Source of the DNA: Budorcas taxicolor
Lineage: Eukaryota > Chordata > Mammalia > Artiodactyla > Bovidae
DNA length: 64,000 bases
NCBI RefSeq assembly: GCF_023091745.1
Contig: NC_068913.1
Coordinates: 11,178,001 to 11,242,000, forward strand
Direction of reading: 5' to 3'
Position 1 is the first letter of the stretch. Each line of letters begins with the position of its first letter. Positions 23,401 through 33,059 of this stretch are shown here, in pieces. The notes beneath the pieces are model-generated. The model made no database searches. It saw nothing but the letters and a program-made list of their open reading frames with translations, and was not told the DNA's origin. Position numbers and translations under genes: made by a program.

Positions 23401-24553
23401 ATTGGAAAAGACTCTGATGCTGGGAGGGATTGGGGGCAGGAGGAGAAGGGGACGACCTAGGATGAAATGGCTGGATGGCATCACAGACTCGATGGACGTG
23501 AGTCCGAGTGAACTCCGGGAGATGGTGATGAACAGGGAGGCCTGGCATGCTGTGATTCATGGGGTCGCAAAGAGTCGGACACAACTGAGCGACTGAACTG
23601 AACTGAACACAGTCAAAGGCTTTGGCATAGTCAATAAAGCAGAAATAGATGCTTTTCTGGAATTCTCTTACTTTTTCCATGATCCAGTGGATGTTGGCAA
23701 TTTGATCTCTGGTTCCTCTGCCTTTTCTAAAACCAGCTTGAACATCTGGAAGTTCACGGTTCATGTATAATTGAAGCCTGGCTTGGAGAATTTTGAGCAT
23801 TACTTTACTAGTGTGTGAGATGAGTGCAATTGTACAGTAGTTTGAGCATTCTTTGGCATTGCCTTTCTTTGGAATTGGAATGAAAACTGACTTTTTCCAA
23901 TCCTGTGGCCACTGCTGAGTTTTCCAAATTTGCTGGCATATTGAGTACAGCACTTTCACAGCATCATCTTTCAGGATTTGAAATAGCTCAACTGGAATTC
24001 CATCACCTCCACTAGCTTTGTTTGTAGTGATGCTTTCTAAGGCCCACTTGACTTCACTTTCCAGGATGTCTGGCTCTAGATGAGTGATCACACCATCATG
24101 ATTATCTGGGTTGTGAAGATCTTTTCTGTACAGTTCTTCCGTGTATTCTTACCACCTCTTCTTAATATCTTCTGATTCTTTTAGGTCCATACCACCTCTG
24201 TCCTTTATCGAGCCCATCTTTGCATGAAATGTTCCCTTGGTATCTCTAATTTTCTTGAAGAGATCTCTAGTCTTTCCCATTCTGTTCTTTTCCTCTATTT
24301 CTTTGCATTGATCGCTGAGGAAGGCTTTCTTATCTCTTCTTGCTATTCTTTGGAACTCTGAATTCAGATGCTTATATCTTCCCTTTTCTGCTTTGTTTTT
24401 CGCCTCTCTTCTTTTCACAGCTATTTGTAAGGCCTACCCAGACAGCCATTTTGCTTTTTTGCATTTTTCTTCCATGGGGATAGTCTTGATCCCTGTCTCC
24501 TGTACAATGTCACGAACCTCATTCCATAAATCACCAGGCACTCTGTATCAGGC
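20419..24553 (-). mobile_element. BovB LINE (outer), split by a second BovB
   Basis: Antisense BovB of about 2 kb in two parts, 20419-21490 and 23618-24553, interrupted by the sense BovB at 21491-23606. A CACTTCA duplication at 20412-20418 and 24554-24560 marks its own TSD, so both ends are fixed. The left part holds the C-terminal region and RT YADD box. The right part holds the RT N-terminal half ('FRKGRGTRDQIANI' region) and upstream coding sequence. The two parts join exactly if the inner element and one copy of its TSD are removed. Coding is broken by substitutions and stops. Confidence 0.96.
21491..23606 (+). mobile_element. BovB LINE (inner), one continuous frame with four stops
   Basis: Sense BovB of 2,116 bases, flanked by an 11-bp TSD ACACAGTCAAA (21480-21490 and 23607-23617). 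It is 5'-truncated, lacking the endonuclease. Reading from 21491 there is one frame with no frameshift to the family's normal C-terminal stop at 23594-23596 (about 702 codons). It is interrupted only by point nonsense codons at 21722 (TAG), 22259 (TAG), 22970 (TAG) and 23225 (TGA). The RT domain is otherwise well kept, including FIDYAKAFD (palm motif A region), RQGCILSPCLFN and YADD at 22826-22837. It is the best-preserved BovB in the window. Inactive because of truncation and stops. Confidence 0.96.
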
Positions 24554-24699
24554 CACTTCAAGCAAGTTCTGATTTCAGAAGTCATAAATAATCTTCTGAA
24601 ACCTTAAAATTTAACTCAAAAAGTCCTCAGTTTTATTTAATACATTTTGGAAGCATGGATTTATTCCTTTCAAACTAATGTACTGATTTTATTTTGAGG

Positions 24700-24848
24700 A
24701 GCAGCTTAACACAATGCAGTAAGACTCAAATTGGGGCCTGGGACTAATTCTGGGTAAGACTTTTGCTACCTAACCATGGAAATTCGGGCAAGTAGCTTAA
24801 CGTCTTGAGCCTTCAATTTCTTATTCTGCAAAAGGTAAAAGATACATC
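24700..24848 (+). repeat. MIR SINE fossil
   Basis: 'GGCCTGGGACTAATTCTGGGTAAG...GCTACCTAACCATGGAAATTCGGGCAAGTAGCTTAACG...GAGCCTTCAATTTC' follows the MIR core and 3' order in sense orientation. Confidence 0.62.
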
Positions 24849-24926
24849 ACTATGCTCCCTCCTATATCCTTTTCATATACTTTCACCTCTGCTAATAGGT
24901 AAAAATAATACTTTTTTTTAAGGTTT

Positions 24927-26192
24927 TGCCAGGAGCCAGCATGAGGAATTCCACCTGTGACAAGGTCATGCGGCAGAGCTCTGATGGCAAGGCTAATCCG
25001 ACATCAGGTGTTCCCCCTGGAATTTCCTGAGCATCTACCCCCCAAAAATAAGAATCTGCCTGCTTTTCCACTCTTCTAATATTCTCTGGAAAAAGTCAAA
25101 TCAGGGCTTTAGCCTGCTGCATTTGAAAGGGATGTTTCAGTTAAACCCCCTCTGATAACTCTCTAGCTTGCCTAACAGGTTCCCCTGGACCTCTTACAGC
25201 TTGTGAATTGCTTACAGCCCCCCAACTTCGAGAGGCACAAAGCTTAAAAGCATCTTAAAGATACAGAGCCTTTTCTAAAGAGTTAAAAATTATATTGGTA
25301 GAGGGTTTTCACTGTTGACTCAATGACTGCTGCCAGGCTTCCATATTCTTTATCTTTTAGGCACCTGGGAGGATGTTAATCAATGTAAACGGGATATGGA
25401 AAAAGATATATAATAGTTTTGATGTTAGCAACACTAGACTTTTGAGTTAATTACTTTTCTCTTTGTTATATATCACTGCACTCCTCTTGTGTCCTTGCTA
25501 TGTAAGAATGTAACTTTAGTGCCTTCTGAGAATGGCACCAGACTTTTTAAAGATCAACACAAATAAGTCTTCTGGTTGACAAACCCTTATCAGTAAAAAG
25601 GCTGTAAAATGTTAATTGGCCTTTTTGGCCAGAAGATGATGTAAATCACCTAAGACTTGTGTATACAATTAGGTATGCAGAGAGAAAACCCTGGTTTTTG
25701 ATAAGAGTCTGGGCTGCTAACGCTGCATAACTTTGTGTTACCCATTGATCTCCATGTTTTATCCAAAGTATAAAAGGCCTTCTGAACAATAGAGGATGGA
25801 GCCAGTCGCTGGACTGGTTTCCCCCGTGTCTCCTTTTCCTCTTTACTTTAATTTCAGGCTGAATTCCCATCTGGGGCACGGAGGCTCACCAAGTCTACTT
25901 ACTTGCCCTGGCTGTTAAGACCCGCGTGAAAGGGAGCCTAAGGCGAGGCACCCTTAGATATTCAAGCGAGCACCGGTGGCCCAATGTAGATGGTGCAAAT
26001 TCCTTGTCTGGAATTTTATTGGTCTTCCACGTAATCCAAGTTATTCAGCCCTCTTTCTCCACTTAATTTTCCTACTATACTATTTCTTCCTAATCTAATC
26101 TTATATTTCTATATTAATAAATAAATAAGTTTTCCTCGCTGACTCCACCCACCCTTTGAATTCCCTGGATCCACCGGGGCTGGACCCTGGCA
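24927..26192. repeat. Solo endogenous retroviral LTR (class II-like)
   Basis: A 1,266-bp unit that starts TGCCAGG and ends CCTGGCA, a perfect 7-bp terminal inverted repeat with the TG...CA ends of an LTR. It is flanked by AGGTTT (24921-24926) and GGGTTT (26193-26198), a 6-bp target duplication with one change. On the + strand it has a TATAAAAG box at 25769 and an overlapping AATAAA cluster at 26116-26129, placing U3, R and U5 in the sense direction. No internal viral genes are present, so it is a solo LTR left by LTR-LTR recombination. The 6-bp TSD and length suggest an ERV2/ERVK-like ruminant family; the subfamily is not identified. Confidence 0.82.
25769..25776 (+). promoter_or_regulatory. 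LTR TATA box
   Basis: TATAAAAG lies about 340 bases upstream of the AATAAA cluster inside the solo LTR, the expected spacing of a retroviral U3 promoter and R-region polyadenylation signal. It would fire rightwards, towards AKAP9 about 7 kb away. Activity is unknown. Confidence 0.6.
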
Positions 26193-26198
26193 GGGTTT

Positions 26199-27824
26199 AA
26201 TGTCTCCTTTTTCTTCAGCTTAACCCTACTTACAAAGGATACTAGTTGCATTTGCAAAATAAGTTCAATTGTATGTCCCAGAAATACCTGTCTTGCGATG
26301 ACTCTGGAATTGTATATGGATTTCTGGCATTGTGCAAGTGTCATTTAGCAATTGCTTCACGGGGAGCCCAGCGAGCACCTGAGTGGGGAGATGGGAAGGG
26401 CGAGGAGCTGGGGTTAGGACTATGGGGTCAAGCTAGGGCAGATTAGGGAGGGCCTTGAGTGACAGGTTTAGGAATCTGAAGGTCCTTTTATTGTGCAGTA
26501 GGAAGTCATTTTATAACGGGATGACAGTGATAGTTGTGTTTTAGAAGGCTACTTTGACAGACTCATAAGGACAAGAAGGTAACGGAGAGGAATGAATGTG
26601 ATATACCAAATTGGATCTTCTGAAATATTCAAAATGTAAGATAACAGGGGTATAATCGATCATGTGGGCAGTAGAAAAAGAACAACTGGGAAGGAATCCA
26701 GATGCCCTGGGGAAGAAAGTACCACGCGGCATGTTCCTGATAGATACGATGGATGAGGTAAAGAGGCATTCAAAATGTCTCCAAGGTCTCAAGTTGAGGA
26801 GACCTGAAGAAGAAGGTCATTAACTGAAGTAGAGATGCTTGGAAGTGTTACTCCTAGATGGAAGATTCTTGGGCATAGTTTTAGGCAGTTTGCATGGCAA
26901 GTGATGGTGAAGCATACTCAGTGGAAATGGTAGGTGAATGTCTTCTAATTAGGGAAGCAAAGCTGTGAAGATAGTCATAGATGAAAGCTTTCTCTGAATA
27001 ATTTTGAGACAACATTTTTAAGATAACATTTTATTACCATAGGATCATGTATCTGGATACTCAGTGTTTTGTATTAGGTTTGGAAAAATTCAAGGGAGTA
27101 ATCAGTAAAATCCGTGGTGTTTCTGTTTTACAAGAACTGCTTTTGAAAAATGAGAAAGATGTATACCTGTTTGTAAGGAATTACTGATGAGGCATTACTG
27201 ACTCATTTTAAATCTGACTCATTTTTAAATGGCTTATACAACAAAATACAGAATTCACCAGTGGGCGAGGTGCTTTAAAGAATAGGGTTGAAATTCAAAA
27301 TACATCAATCATGTGGTATTGTTATTAAAGTATGTGTGACACACAAATAGGAATTAAGCACATAGGAAAACCCAAGACAATTGCGCTATGGTGAAACACA
27401 TAGTTCAAATATTTAATGAAAATCACTTGGTTAACTTAAATGAATTATATAGGACTTTGCAAAGATCCATAGAATGGCAACTAGAATGACCAAATGTATT
27501 TCAGATAGAACTTATGAGAAAGGGCTAAAGAAAAACTATTGAATCCGTAAGAGAAATGGTTAAAAACAAACTGTAATGTTCCTCCTCCTGAATTTAGGAG
27601 GTATATTTTGTCCAAGACAATATGAGAGAGAAAAACCATTTTAAAAAAAATACAGAATGTAAGGAATTGCTTCAATTGCTGCTGCAGGTTTTGTGAAGTC
27701 AAGGTCTATTGATAGATACTGGCTTCTAAATGAGATGGCAGACAGGTTGTATCTGACCAATTTGTGAAAGATTAAATAACATGAAATGGCAATTATAATA
27801 TACTGGTTGAGGTGGGGGAAGGAT
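26199..27824. other. Intergenic DNA with an L2 fossil
   Basis: About 26440-26960 resembles antisense L2 ('GGGCCTTGAGTGACAGG...GGAAGTCATTTTATAACGGG'), much worn. From 27270 to 27720 the sequence has the texture of an old LINE but was not named. No gene is seen. Confidence 0.45.
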
Positions 27825-28047
27825 GGGCTTCCCAGGTGGTGCTAGTGGTAAAGAAACCCACCTGCTAATACAGGAGCAGCAGCAGCTGTGGGTTCAATTC
27901 TTGGGTCGGGAAGATCCCCAATGGCAACCCACTCCAGTATTCTTGCCTGGAGAATTCCATGGACTGATGAGGCTGGTGGGCTACAGTCCATGGGGTCACA
28001 AAGAGTCGGACACGACTGAAGTGACTTAGCCACAGTGGCAGCAGCAG
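27825..28047 (+). repeat. Bov-tA SINE with (GCAG)n-type tail
   Basis: Full-length SINE from GGGCTTCCCAGGTGGTGCTAG. A CAGCAGCAG insertion lies between the head and the B-box region. The body ends GAGTCGGACACGACTGAAGTGACTTAG, followed by GCAGCAGCAG. Confidence 0.92.
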
Positions 28048-28110
28048 GGGGGAAGCATGGAGAAAACTTCTCCAAATATGATTTGGCTACAATTAGAGCA
28101 ATCTTTTGGA

Positions 28111-28377
28111 GAAGGCAATGGCACCCCGCTCCAGTACTCTCGCCTGGAAAATCCCATGGGCGGAGGAGCCTGGTAGGCCCAGTCCATGAGGTTGCTAAGA
28201 GTCGGACACGGCTGAGCGACTTCACTTTCACTTTTCACTTTCATACATTGGAGAAGGAAATGGCAACCCACTCCAGTACTCTGCCTGGAGAATTCCAGGG
28301 ATGGGGGAGCCTGGTTGGCTTCCATCTATGGGATCGCACAGAGTCAGACACGACTGAAGCAACTTAGCAGCAGTAGC
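28111..28377 (+). repeat. Bov-A2 SINE with 16-bp TSD
   Basis: Two-monomer Bov-A2 bounded by the exact duplication AGAGCAATCTTTTGGA (28095-28110 and 28378-28393). The element runs from GAAGGCAATGGCACCC through the CACTTTCACTTTTCACTTTCAT linker to ACTTAGCAGCAGTAGC. Confidence 0.96.
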
Positions 28378-28557
28378 AGAGCAATCTTTTGGAAATAGGT
28401 TGATATGATTACAAAACCCAAGATTCAAAAGCTGAGCAGAGTTATATGGGAGGTTATCTGAAGGTGTTGATTTTCTGTCAGTGAACATTCTTACACTTGG
28501 AGCAACAATAAAATGCTTCCTGAAGGAAAAAGAACAATAAATAATTTAATATCTCAT

Positions 28558-28602
28558 TTGTTGTTCAGTCACTAAGTCATGTCTGACGCTTTGCTACCCC
28601 GT
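28558..28602 (-). repeat. Short Bov-A/BovB tail fragment
   Basis: 'GTTGTTCAGTCACTAAGTCATGTCTGACGCTTTGCTACCCC' is the complement of the last 40 bases shared by BovB and its SINEs. Confidence 0.8.
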
Positions 28603-28731
28603 AATTGGTGGATTAATCTTAACTTTCAATTTCAATTCTTGGCCTTGACTAAGGAAGCTCTTCAGTATCATTTTTAATTTAGAAAGAGGGGCTTTGTCCA
28701 AAGGACATTCAGTGATAACTATGTAAGGAAA

Positions 28732-28963
28732 GGGCTTCCCTGGTGGCTCACACAGTAAACAATCCGCCTGCAATGTGGGAAACCTGGGTTTGATCCCTGG
28801 GTTCATTCAATCCCTGGGTTGGGAAGATCCCATGGAGGAGGGCATGCAACCCACTCCAGCATTCTTGCCTGGAGAATCCCCGTGGACAGAGAAGCCTGGT
28901 GGGCTACGGTCCATGGGGTCACAGAGAGTTGGACACGACTGAGGGACTAAACACAGCACAGCA
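28732..28963 (+). repeat. Bov-tA SINE with internal B-box duplication
   Basis: Head GGGCTTCCCTGGTGGCTCAC. The B-box block TTGATCCCTGGGTT is followed by a second, near-identical CATTCAATCCCTGGGTTGGG, a 20-base internal duplication not seen in other copies here. The body ends GAGAGTTGGACACGACTGAGGG. Confidence 0.92.
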
Positions 28964-29039
28964 TTTAAGTTAATTCTCCATGATGGAGAATATTCAATGA
29001 AATATTTTAAATTCTTTCATCTTTAAAATCAACGTGTTA

Positions 29040-29082
29040 AGAGTCAGACATGACTGAGCAACTGAACTGAACTGAACTGAAT
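29040..29082 (+). repeat. BovB 3' tail stub
   Basis: Only GAGTCAGACATGACTGAGCAAC plus (TGAAC)4 is present. It is followed by an AT-rich stretch (AATTAAAATAAATAAATTG...). A minimal BovB or SINE 3' end. Confidence 0.85.
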
Positions 29083-29224
29083 TAGCCTCCAATTAAAATA
29101 AATAAATTGAAATTTAAAAATTAAAAAATTTTAAAAAATGTGTTACACTTATAGCATATCTTAGTTCAGACAAGCCATGTTTCATATGTTCAGTAGTCAC
29201 ATGTGGCTAATGGCTATTGTGTTG

Positions 29225-30010
29225 GACACCATGGCCCCAGATGATCTCATCCAAGCCCTCACCTTAAAATGCCACCTACATGCTGATTATTTTCAAATCT
29301 ATATTTCTTGCATGAACCTCTCTTCAACTCCCGACTCAGATAACCAGAGCTATACTTGACATTACTCCTCAAATAGCTAATATATGTCTCTAATTTATCA
29401 AGTTCAAAACTGAACTCGTGGTCTCCTCCAAGTTTACTCTTCCCCAGTTCGGTTATTGGCAACTCCATCATTTCAGTTGCTCAGGACAAAAACATTAGAG
29501 TCAACTTTGACTCCTCTTTTTATCTCAACATTCATATGCAATCTACAACTCCTGTGGCACTCTTAGTTCCATGTTTAAGATATACCCAGAGTCTAATTCA
29601 CTACCACTACCATTGTCCAAACTCCTAGTTATCTGTTGTCTAGATTACTGCAATAGCATCCAAAATGATCCCCCATAGTCCGGTCTGCTCTTAGCCAGAT
29701 GTCCTTTAATAACATAATCCAGAACATTTCACCTATCTGCTCAAAATTCTCCAATGGCTCCCAGGCTCACTTAGTGTAAAAGCCAATCCTTAAGGACCTT
29801 CAGAACTCTACGGGATCTGGCCTCCTGTTACTTCTCTGATCTCATCTCCTACTGTTTTCCTCCTTGCTCACTCTACTCTAGCTACCCTTGCCTCCCACTT
29901 TTATCAAGACAGTCATGATCTAGCTTCAGGATCTTTAGACTTGCAATATCCTCACCTATCTCCATGGCTCACTCTCTCATTTCTTGCAATTCTTTGCTCA
30001 GATATCTTGT
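29225..30010 (+). repeat. L2 LINE fossil, sense
   Basis: Sense L2 coding remnant. Around 29280 a worn version of the RT catalytic box is still readable (HADYFQIYIS where Y-A-D-D-x-Q-I is expected). Further on come 'GATTACTGCAATAGCATCC', 'CTGCTCAAAATTCTCCAATGGCTCCC' and 'GATCTGGCCTCC...CTCACTCTACTC', in the order of L2 ORF2. Frames are broken throughout. Confidence 0.72.
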
Positions 30011-30663
30011 CAGGATATGATGTGAATGAATGATAGGACTTGAATAGTTGCCAGAAGGAGGTGTTTGAGCACTGGTGCCACATATTTGCCCTTCTAACAG
30101 AAGTCAACATGCAACTTTCAACCTTTATTGAGCACCCATTATATATTAATATAAGACGAACATGTATGATTGGCTGGTCTTAGTAACAGGAAACACTGAA
30201 ATGATCTTATTCCTTTAAACGATTCTTGAACATTTTCAGCGCATACTGGAACAAATATTTCTTGAATGTTTTCAGCACATAGTGGAACAAACAAGTGAAT
30301 TCCTTAGTTATTGAAAAGCAGCATCTATTAACAAGCAGGAACAGACGTCTTGTCAGATATTATAGGGCTTCCTCCTCCTAGACAATCAGAACCGACAAAC
30401 ACAATCCCTCTGTCCAGGCAGTATTTAAATCACTGCACTATTAGAACACTTAGTTCCAGTCCTAGTTTTACTCTCAGCTTGGCGGGTGACAATAAATTAT
30501 CTCTTTTATTATTTGAATTATTTATTCCCATGATAAAATGCTTAATCTCATCCACTTCTCAATTCAGGTTAGGAAAACAGGACAATATATACTTGGGTGT
30601 TACAAGCTGCCACAATTACGTATGCATTACGGGGTCTGAGAACAAAAAGTCTTTGTCTTAAAT
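30011..30663. other. Intergenic DNA, no gene
   Basis: A short 'CCTTTATTGAGCACCCATTATATATT' at 30122 is probably an L2 3' end in antisense. The phrase 'ACATTTTCAGCGCATACTGGAACAAA' recurs imperfectly at 30228-30292 (a local duplication of about 37 bases). No gene is seen. Confidence 0.45.
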
Positions 30664-30675
30664 CTAAGAATGTCT

Positions 30676-30946
30676 GCTGCTGCTGCTAAGTCACTTCAGT
30701 CGTGTCCGACTCTGTGTGACCCCATAGACGGCACCCCACCAGGCTCCCCCGTCCCTGGGATTCTCCAGGCAAGAACACTGGAGTGGGTTGCCATTTCCTT
30801 CTCCAATGCATGAAAGTGAAAAGTGAAAGTGAAGTCGCTCAGTTGTGTCTCACTCTTAGCGACCCCATGGACTGCAGCCTACCAGGCTCCTCCGCCCATG
30901 GGATTTTCCAGGCAAGAGTACTGGAGTGGGGTGCCATTGCCTTCTC
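30676..30946 (-). repeat. Bov-A2 SINE, antisense, with 12-bp TSD
   Basis: Flanked by CTAAGAATGTCT at 30664-30675 and 30947-30958. Begins (GCT)n and contains both monomers and the ATGCATGAAAGTGAAAAGTG linker. Little diverged, so a relatively recent insertion. Confidence 0.96.
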
Positions 30947-31281
30947 CTAAGAATGTCTAAATCGGGACTATTCAAAACTGGTCCTCCATTTGTGGTAGAT
31001 TTAAGATCTTTGCTTTTCTTCTTTTTCCTTTTTTTAACCCATATTTCACTCAACACCGCTTGTATGATTTAACGCATAGCTTATTCCAGTTCACACATAC
31101 TAGTTTTTCAGTCCAACCTAGCCCAAAACAAAGGAGAAACATGATCAACTAGAGAAATTAAAAAGTGTAGTTAGTTCATCCCAGGAATAGATTTGAAGGT
31201 AAGATGATGGGGAAGAAAAAGGAAATAATGAGGGAAGATATGAAAAAGGAAGGAGAGTCATGCTAAATTTATTAAAATGGC

Positions 31282-31396
31282 TCAATTCAATCCAACAAGT
31301 GTTTATTGAGTGCAAAGCATTTCCCTGGTCTTTTTAGTAATGCCAAGGTGAGCAAGACAATCTTTGCCATTAAGGAGTTGGGAGTAGGAGGTGAAG
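31282..31396 (-). repeat. L2 3' end, antisense
   Basis: 'CAACAAGTGTTTATTGAGTGCAAAGC...GCCATTAAGGAGTTGGGAG' is a reverse-complement L2 3' end. A Bov-A array is inserted right after it. Confidence 0.6.
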
Positions 31397-31405
31397 TAAG
31401 AAGGG

Positions 31406-31809
31406 CTGCTGCTGCTGCCAAGTCGCTTCAGTCGTGTCCGACTCTGTGCGACCCCATAGACGGCAGCCCACCAGGCTCCCTTGTCCCTGGGCTTCTCCAG
31501 GGAAGAACACTGGAGTGAGTTGCCATTTCCTTCTCCAATGCATGCATGCATGCTAAGTCGCTACAGTCGTGTCCGACTCTGTGCGACCCCATAGACGGCA
31601 GCCCACCAGGCTCCCTCGTCCCTGGGCTTCTCCAGGCAAGAACACTGGAGTGGGTTGCCATTTCCTTCTCCAATGCATGCATGCATGCTAAGTCGCTACA
31701 GTCGTGTCCGACTCTGTGCGACCCTGTGGACAGCAGCCCACCAAGCTCTTCTATCCACAGGCTTCTCTAGGCAAGAATACTGGTGTGGGCTGCCATTTCC
31801 TTCTCCAAT
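31406..31809 (-). repeat. Three-unit Bov-A array with (CATG)n linkers
   Basis: Three Bov-A monomers in tandem at an exact 135-base period (AAGTCG at 31420, 31555 and 31690), instead of the usual two. The linkers are CATGCATGCATGC. The first two units are nearly identical to each other and the third is more diverged. A TAAGAAGGG duplication at 31397-31405 and 31810-31818 shows that the whole array moved, or was later expanded, within one insertion site. Confidence 0.93.
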
Positions 31810-31914
31810 TAAGAAGGGCACAAGTTGTTATTAAAACACAGAGTACATAAAGGAAATACAGGGAGAAGAGAACTGACATTAAGGATATTTTGATATGCCA
31901 GGTGGAGTCACATA

Positions 31915-32035
31915 CGTTAACTCACATATGTTAACAAGCCTTCCAAAACTTCCAGGTAAGCTAGAGGAGGATAGGTAACTTGTTCAAGGTCATTTAAGTG
32001 AAAAAGTCTATACTGGCTTTGTCCTCAACCCAGGT
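31915..32035 (-). repeat. MIR SINE fragment, antisense
   Basis: 'GGATAGGTAACTTGTTCAAGGTCATTTAAGTG' and 'CTTTGTCCTCAACCCAGG' match the reverse-complement MIR core. It is the last repeat before the AKAP9 CpG island. Confidence 0.6.
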
Positions 32036-32644
32036 TGCAAAGCCTAGATCCTTTCAGGGCACCATAGCTAAGGGGAAGCTCGTGGGAGGGGATTAAGTTA
32101 AGACAGGAGGAAACAAAGAGATCAGAAAAGCTATTCAGGGCGGCGAGTGAGGTGGGCCTTGAAGATGAACAGGCGATTGGGCAGCCTCATGTGAGGAAAA
32201 AGGGAGGCACTTTCGGCTCAGGAAGGAGTGAAGGCTACTGGCCGCCCTGCCAGTCCTCCGGGTAGACCAGTCAATCTAGGCTGAAAAATTGTCATCCAGT
32301 GGATCACTTCCCCAACCCAATCCCTTCTTCGCCCCCGTCTTTTCCTTTGGGGCTTTTCAGCGTTCACCAATTTCAGCGTTAGGCACCTGTACTTTCTCCT
32401 TTGCTCTGAAACTTGAAAAATCTCAACTGTTCTAAAAACGACCACTGAGTCCCTTGGACGACGGTGGGGGTCCGACCCGTGCCCCTGACACAGCGCCCTC
32501 TCTCCCACCTCCTCAGCCAGGCCTCCACCCGCGGAGCGGCATGCGCCCCGGGGAAAGCGTGCTCCCCCGAGAGCCGGGTTTCCGCCGGTGGGCGCCGCCG
32601 GCGGGAGGCCGGGCGGGGGTCGCCGCGGTGGCGGCGGGGCCGGC

Positions 32645-32753
32645 GGGGCCGCGACGGGCGGGGCGGGGCCGCGGCGGGGCGGGGCGGGGCCGCGGCGGGG
32701 CGGGGCGGGGCCGCGGCGGGGCGGGGCGGGGCCGCGGCGGGGCGGGGCGGGGC
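32645..32753. repeat. 21-bp GC-rich minisatellite
   Basis: CCGCGG recurs at exact 21-base spacing (32669, 32690, 32711, 32732), with a worn earlier copy near 32649. Each unit holds two GGGGC blocks, so the array offers about ten Sp1-like sites and many G4 runs able to form G-quadruplexes. It lies about 100 bases upstream of the probable AKAP9 start site. Confidence 0.95.
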
Positions 32754-32847
32754 GGCCGGCGCACCTGCCCGGCGCGGCGGGACTCGCGGCGGCTGCGCAG
32801 ACGACGTGCTCCCCCCGCCCGTCCCGCCGAGTGTTTACGTGGAGACG

Positions 32848-32858
32848 AAGATGGCGGC
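32848..32858 (+). promoter_or_regulatory. AKAP9: YY1-type element AAGATGGCGGC
   Basis: Exact match to the extended YY1 motif that marks positions just after transcription starts in many CpG-island genes. Its ATG also opens the short upstream frame at 32851. Confidence 0.7.
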
Positions 32859-32904
32859 GGTGGTGGCGACGCGGCCCGTACGGCTGAGGACGGTCAGCCA
32901 GTGA
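32851..32904 (+). CDS. Candidate upstream ORF in AKAP9 5' leader
   Basis: If transcription starts at or before the YY1 element, the first ATG of the AKAP9 leader is at 32851 and opens a 17-codon frame (MAAVVATRPVRLRTVSQ) ending in TGA at 32902-32904. It closes 155 bases before the AKAP9 start. The context has a purine at -3 (AAG ATG G) and G at +4, which is strong. It may be translated and reduce main-ORF initiation, or it may be skipped if the leader starts inside it. Nothing else supports a function. Confidence 0.4.
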   Translation: MAAVVATRPVRLRTVSQ

Positions 32905-33059
32905 GCGCGCAGACTGGTTCCGCTCCGGGAGGGGCGAGCGCCCGGCCCGGCCCTGCGCCCTGCGCCGCGGAGCTTGCGGTCCCACCCCCGTCGGAACCGA
33001 CCTTGCCTTCCCGTCCCCGACCCCCTGCCTGTGTTCCCCCAGCCTTCCCCGCCGAAGCT

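Noticed and set aside
21740..23596. RT-like proteins at several positions considered as host genes
   Set aside because: They belong to BovB LINE copies with TSDs, characteristic tails and internal stops. No host exon structure is present.
23399..24091. 230-codon reverse-strand frame with RT-like N-terminus and novel C-terminus
   Set aside because: It reads from the outer antisense BovB into the antisense of the inner BovB across an insertion junction. A chimeric reading artefact, not a gene.
29083..29160. AT-rich block (AATTAAAATAAATAAATTG...) as a possible regulatory or origin element
   Set aside because: It directly follows a BovB tail stub and is simple A/T-rich sequence; nothing distinguishes it from ordinary retroposon flank.
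1..32400. Search for the neighbouring MTERF1 gene or other upstream exons
   Set aside because: No mTERF-type coding text, exon pair or second CpG island was seen. In human, the distance between MTERF1 and AKAP9 is larger than this flank.
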